Shown piece by piece: positions 61,223 to 64,000 of a stretch of DNA of 64,000 bases. The position numbers were made by a program, and so were the translations under genes. The notes under the pieces are model-generated. The model saw nothing but the letters and a program-made list of their open reading frames with translations. It made no database searches and was not told where the DNA came from. Origin of the DNA: Membranipora membranacea (taxonomy: Eukaryota; Bryozoa; Gymnolaemata; Cheilostomatida; Membraniporidae); NCBI GenBank assembly GCA_914767715.1, contig OU612075.1, forward strand, positions 6,572,001 to 6,636,000, given 5' to 3'. The stretch's first letter is position 1. Each line of letters begins with the position of its first letter.

Positions 61223-63418
61223 TGTATATTATAATTGTAAGGCAAACAGTTATCCATCTATAATTGCAAACGATCTATTGATTGTTTTTTAGAACAACAG
61301 TTGGGGAACTCTAAAGCGGAGACTGAGTAAAAGGGTTTCTGTTTCGCGTCACAACCTTGGTTGGTGAGAAAACTTGAGTATAGCTTATTTACCGCTCCTT
61401 TCTATTCTGCAGCATCACAGCCAAGAGAGGGCACTTTAATATTATAATTCCGTTACATATTACTTACGAAGGGAGGATAACTTTTAAACCAGTATATAGT
61501 TCAGTTTGCATCATTGTTTTTTACCAACTTTTGATAGTAATATTATTTTTATATATCCGCATGCTTTTTTGTGTTTTACTGAACGTTGCTATTAAATTCA
61601 AACTCAATTCCCTCACTTTGGGTTGTGGCTATGACTAAAATTATGCCTTGCTATAATATGAAGAGCATGCTGTATTTGACTAGGATATGTGTTATAAAGT
61701 AGTTAAATTAAAATTTTCTTGTAGCTATAGACAATGGATCTAAAATAAATATGGATTGACAAAGTTTAATCAAAGGCAGCAATTTTCAAATCACTTATCT
61801 ATCTCATCCCAGAAAAAAATATACCAATTAATTTTTGTGTAATAAACAATACTTTTTTACCATCCACTATCAAATTACCCAGAATCCTCACAACTTATCT
61901 ATCTTCAAGCCAAACAATGAGTCTGCTTTCATACAGACTAATCCGCATTAGTATCACTGGATGATGTTCGCTCGGTGAATGACCGGTCACATTTTCTCAT
62001 CCTTATCTTGAGGGAAATAGTTCATGTCTTACATGTGTATCAGCGAGAGTAGTGATAGATTTTAAATCCCTCTGGACACCTGCTAGTGGTTAATTATAGG
62101 GATATTATTGCATGCTGCCTAAAACCTGGTAAATGAACTGTAAGCCAGCCTATTAGACAACAATATTAACTAAGTTTCAGAAGATTTGTGTGTCATTAGC
62201 CCGATGGGGCCCGTTCCATTACTTAAATTGTCGGGAGAAATGTACACTTGCCCTCGGAAGTTGTGCTTTAGTCTAGGAACTCGGATGTCAGGGGTTACTC
62301 GCTGCTGATGATGATTGCAGACGAGCTGTGTTCGATGGAAAGCAGGCTACATTATCCTGTTGAGTATGTTTACATTCTTCAGTCAATAGCTATTTCTCAC
62401 TTGTTCAGGGGAAGCATAGCTATAATATTATTGCTTTTCCAACATGTCAACAACCTTTTTGTTTTAAAATGGTTCCTTGAATAGTGACTTATTGATAATT
62501 ATGATTGTGCAAATCTAAAATGTGCAAAGCATGATTTGAAAGCAGCTGGCATCGAAGACTAACATTATATGGAAGGATATGAGAATCTGATTGAACATGC
62601 TCAAAGGTTAGTCAAACTACAAGTAGTGTTTAGTTGAGTTTCTTTGGTCGTTGATCGGCTCTTGTGTCCATTCTCATAGTGATAGCCTACCAGTACCGGA
62701 CTTTAAATCGAAAGTGAAGAAGAAATGAAAGTACCCACTACGGAATGATAACAATTTACTGACTGGCATCTTTTCAGGCCTATGTGCGGCCAGGGTCTGG
62801 CAGGATTTGGTAGATTTATAAGCTTTTTAAGTTGCAGCACAAACTCATGAGCTTGGGTTAGTCAGTACTGACAAGTCTCTCTTGGGGGGGGTACCACTAA
62901 GAGAAGACGTGAATGATTGATTGCTAGTTACCACCTCTATCTGTCTTGCCTTCTCAGGACTTGAATTTTTTTTATGTATTCTAAATGGTAACGTTGCGCT
63001 CGCAGCTGTCTGAGCACCTCGACTAGAGTGTCTGGTATCAGAAATTGAATTTATGCAAAGTTAGTCATTAGATTTTGCATGAGCCCATGTCAAGGCTGTT
63101 CTTTAGTTCAATTGAGCTTACAAAGTATGTCTGATGGTCAGTCAGTGTAAGCCCTGGTGAAAGATTTACGTCAGGTTTAATCATGTATGTGATGTTCTAT
63201 TTAAGTTAAGAGAGGGCATACAGGGAGTGGCATGCATTACAGGACCTTGTTGCTTGATGCTTGGAGCTTTTAAAATGCCCATTTGCTACAGTATATATTC
63301 TGGACCATAGCAATTGCTGTGGAAGCTCACTTGGGAGTTTTGTATCTCTAAGCCAACATTTGTAACTTCAGATTTGTCTTCTTTTGACTCTGATAGTCTG
63401 CAAGCACTGGACTTCTAG

Positions 63419-63520
63419 ATTATTAGTATCGATACACCAGCCGCCAGTGTTACAGACAACAGAGACACTGACTTAGACCAGCCCTCCCTGCTTAGACTGG
63501 GCTTCAGTCCAACAATTTGA
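63419..63520 (+). other. Weak candidate exon
   Basis: After GGACTTCTAG/ATTATTAGT a frame compatible with ECT2 exon 16 (phase 0) stays open for 33 codons (IDTPAASVTDNRDTDLDQPS, then LLRLGFSPTI) and stops at TGA 63518-63520. The composition is protein-like, but the length could arise by chance. It might be a third terminal exon or part of a downstream gene. Confidence 0.2.
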
Positions 63521-64000
63521 AATTATCTACTCCACACAACAACAAAACAAAACCCATCAGCCAATCAAAACTAAAACACAAGCATACAGGTCGATTCAGA
63601 AAGGCACAATAATAGTGATACATGAGTAGATAACACCCCAAAAGCAATATCCAACACAACCCATAATACAGAAAAGGCCCCTATGTTGGCCTGAATCCCA
63701 GTCTAGCACTGACTGGGTGGGGTTTGCGCCTTCTTCTGTCAGCTGTGCTCATTCACTTCATCTTAGTGAATATTGATTGTGTCGTTTCTTGGAATTCATC
63801 AAGATATAGCAGGGTCGTAGTTTAGAAAAAATGGTAGGGGAGGCGCAAATCCTTGAGGGTGTGGAGAAACACCAGGTAGGGTATTGTAAGCTCCATCTGA
63901 GTCCCCAGTGCCCAGCCTCCAATGTGTTTTGAGATATAAATACCAAATGGAAGACCCAAATGAGCTGATTCTGACATGGAATATTAAATAATAGCATTTT

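Larger units (their letters stand above)
60819..64000. other. 3' UTR and intergenic DNA
   Basis: Beyond the ECT2 stop I see UTR-like AT-rich sequence and no confident exon. The only candidate is the small open segment at 63419-63520. The minus-strand open frame at 63758-63997 shows no family motif. Confidence 0.4.

Overview
The window is nuclear DNA from an intron-rich, AT-rich eukaryote, almost certainly an invertebrate animal. The evidence is spliced RPB1, MAT2B and ECT2 orthologues with animal-type domain architecture, GT-AG introns throughout, and a repeat load of CR1/Jockey-like LINE, Ginger-type transposon, foldback elements and hairpin MITEs. I cannot fix the phylum from sequence alone.

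Layout. (1) 232-15666, minus strand: 25 coding exons of the largest RNA polymerase II subunit (RPB1), from the start codon to just before the C-terminal heptad region, which lies outside the window. A 5'-UTR intron carrying a dimeric minisatellite (about 16470-17800) lies upstream. (2) About 18350-39400: a repeat-rich gene-poor block. It holds a decayed LINE, a 4.2 kb element with inverted ends, a 7 kb Ginger-like DNA transposon (26183-33167) coding for a broken integrase/transposase + OTU protease + F-box-like protein, three related repeat modules (one of which is the Ginger target), a 96-bp hairpin element with target-site duplication, and one intact plus one broken exon of a cysteine-rich protein. 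(3) 39439-43493, minus strand: MAT2B in six exons. (4) 45672-60818, plus strand: ECT2 in 16 shared exons plus two alternative terminal exons. MAT2B and ECT2 are divergent, 2.2 kb apart. (5) 60819-64000: UTR and intergenic DNA with at most one weak candidate exon.

Most unusual points. The RPB1 gene is open and correctly spliced over 1469 codons, yet it carries radical changes at residues that are essentially invariant in multisubunit RNA polymerases: bridge helix D to N, T to R, T to I and G to E; trigger loop M to R and T to A; and N to Y in the NRxPTLH motif. It also has an in-frame 39-codon extra exon in the funnel region that resembles the exon next to it. The Ginger element combines integrase, OTU deubiquitinase and F-box-like modules, and its insertion can be read against an empty-site relative about 3 kb away. 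ECT2 has two phase-compatible last exons that would give proteins of 897 or 1117 residues.

All exon boundaries come from reading splice consensus and reading frame by eye, and all family assignments come from recognised motifs. No database search was run.
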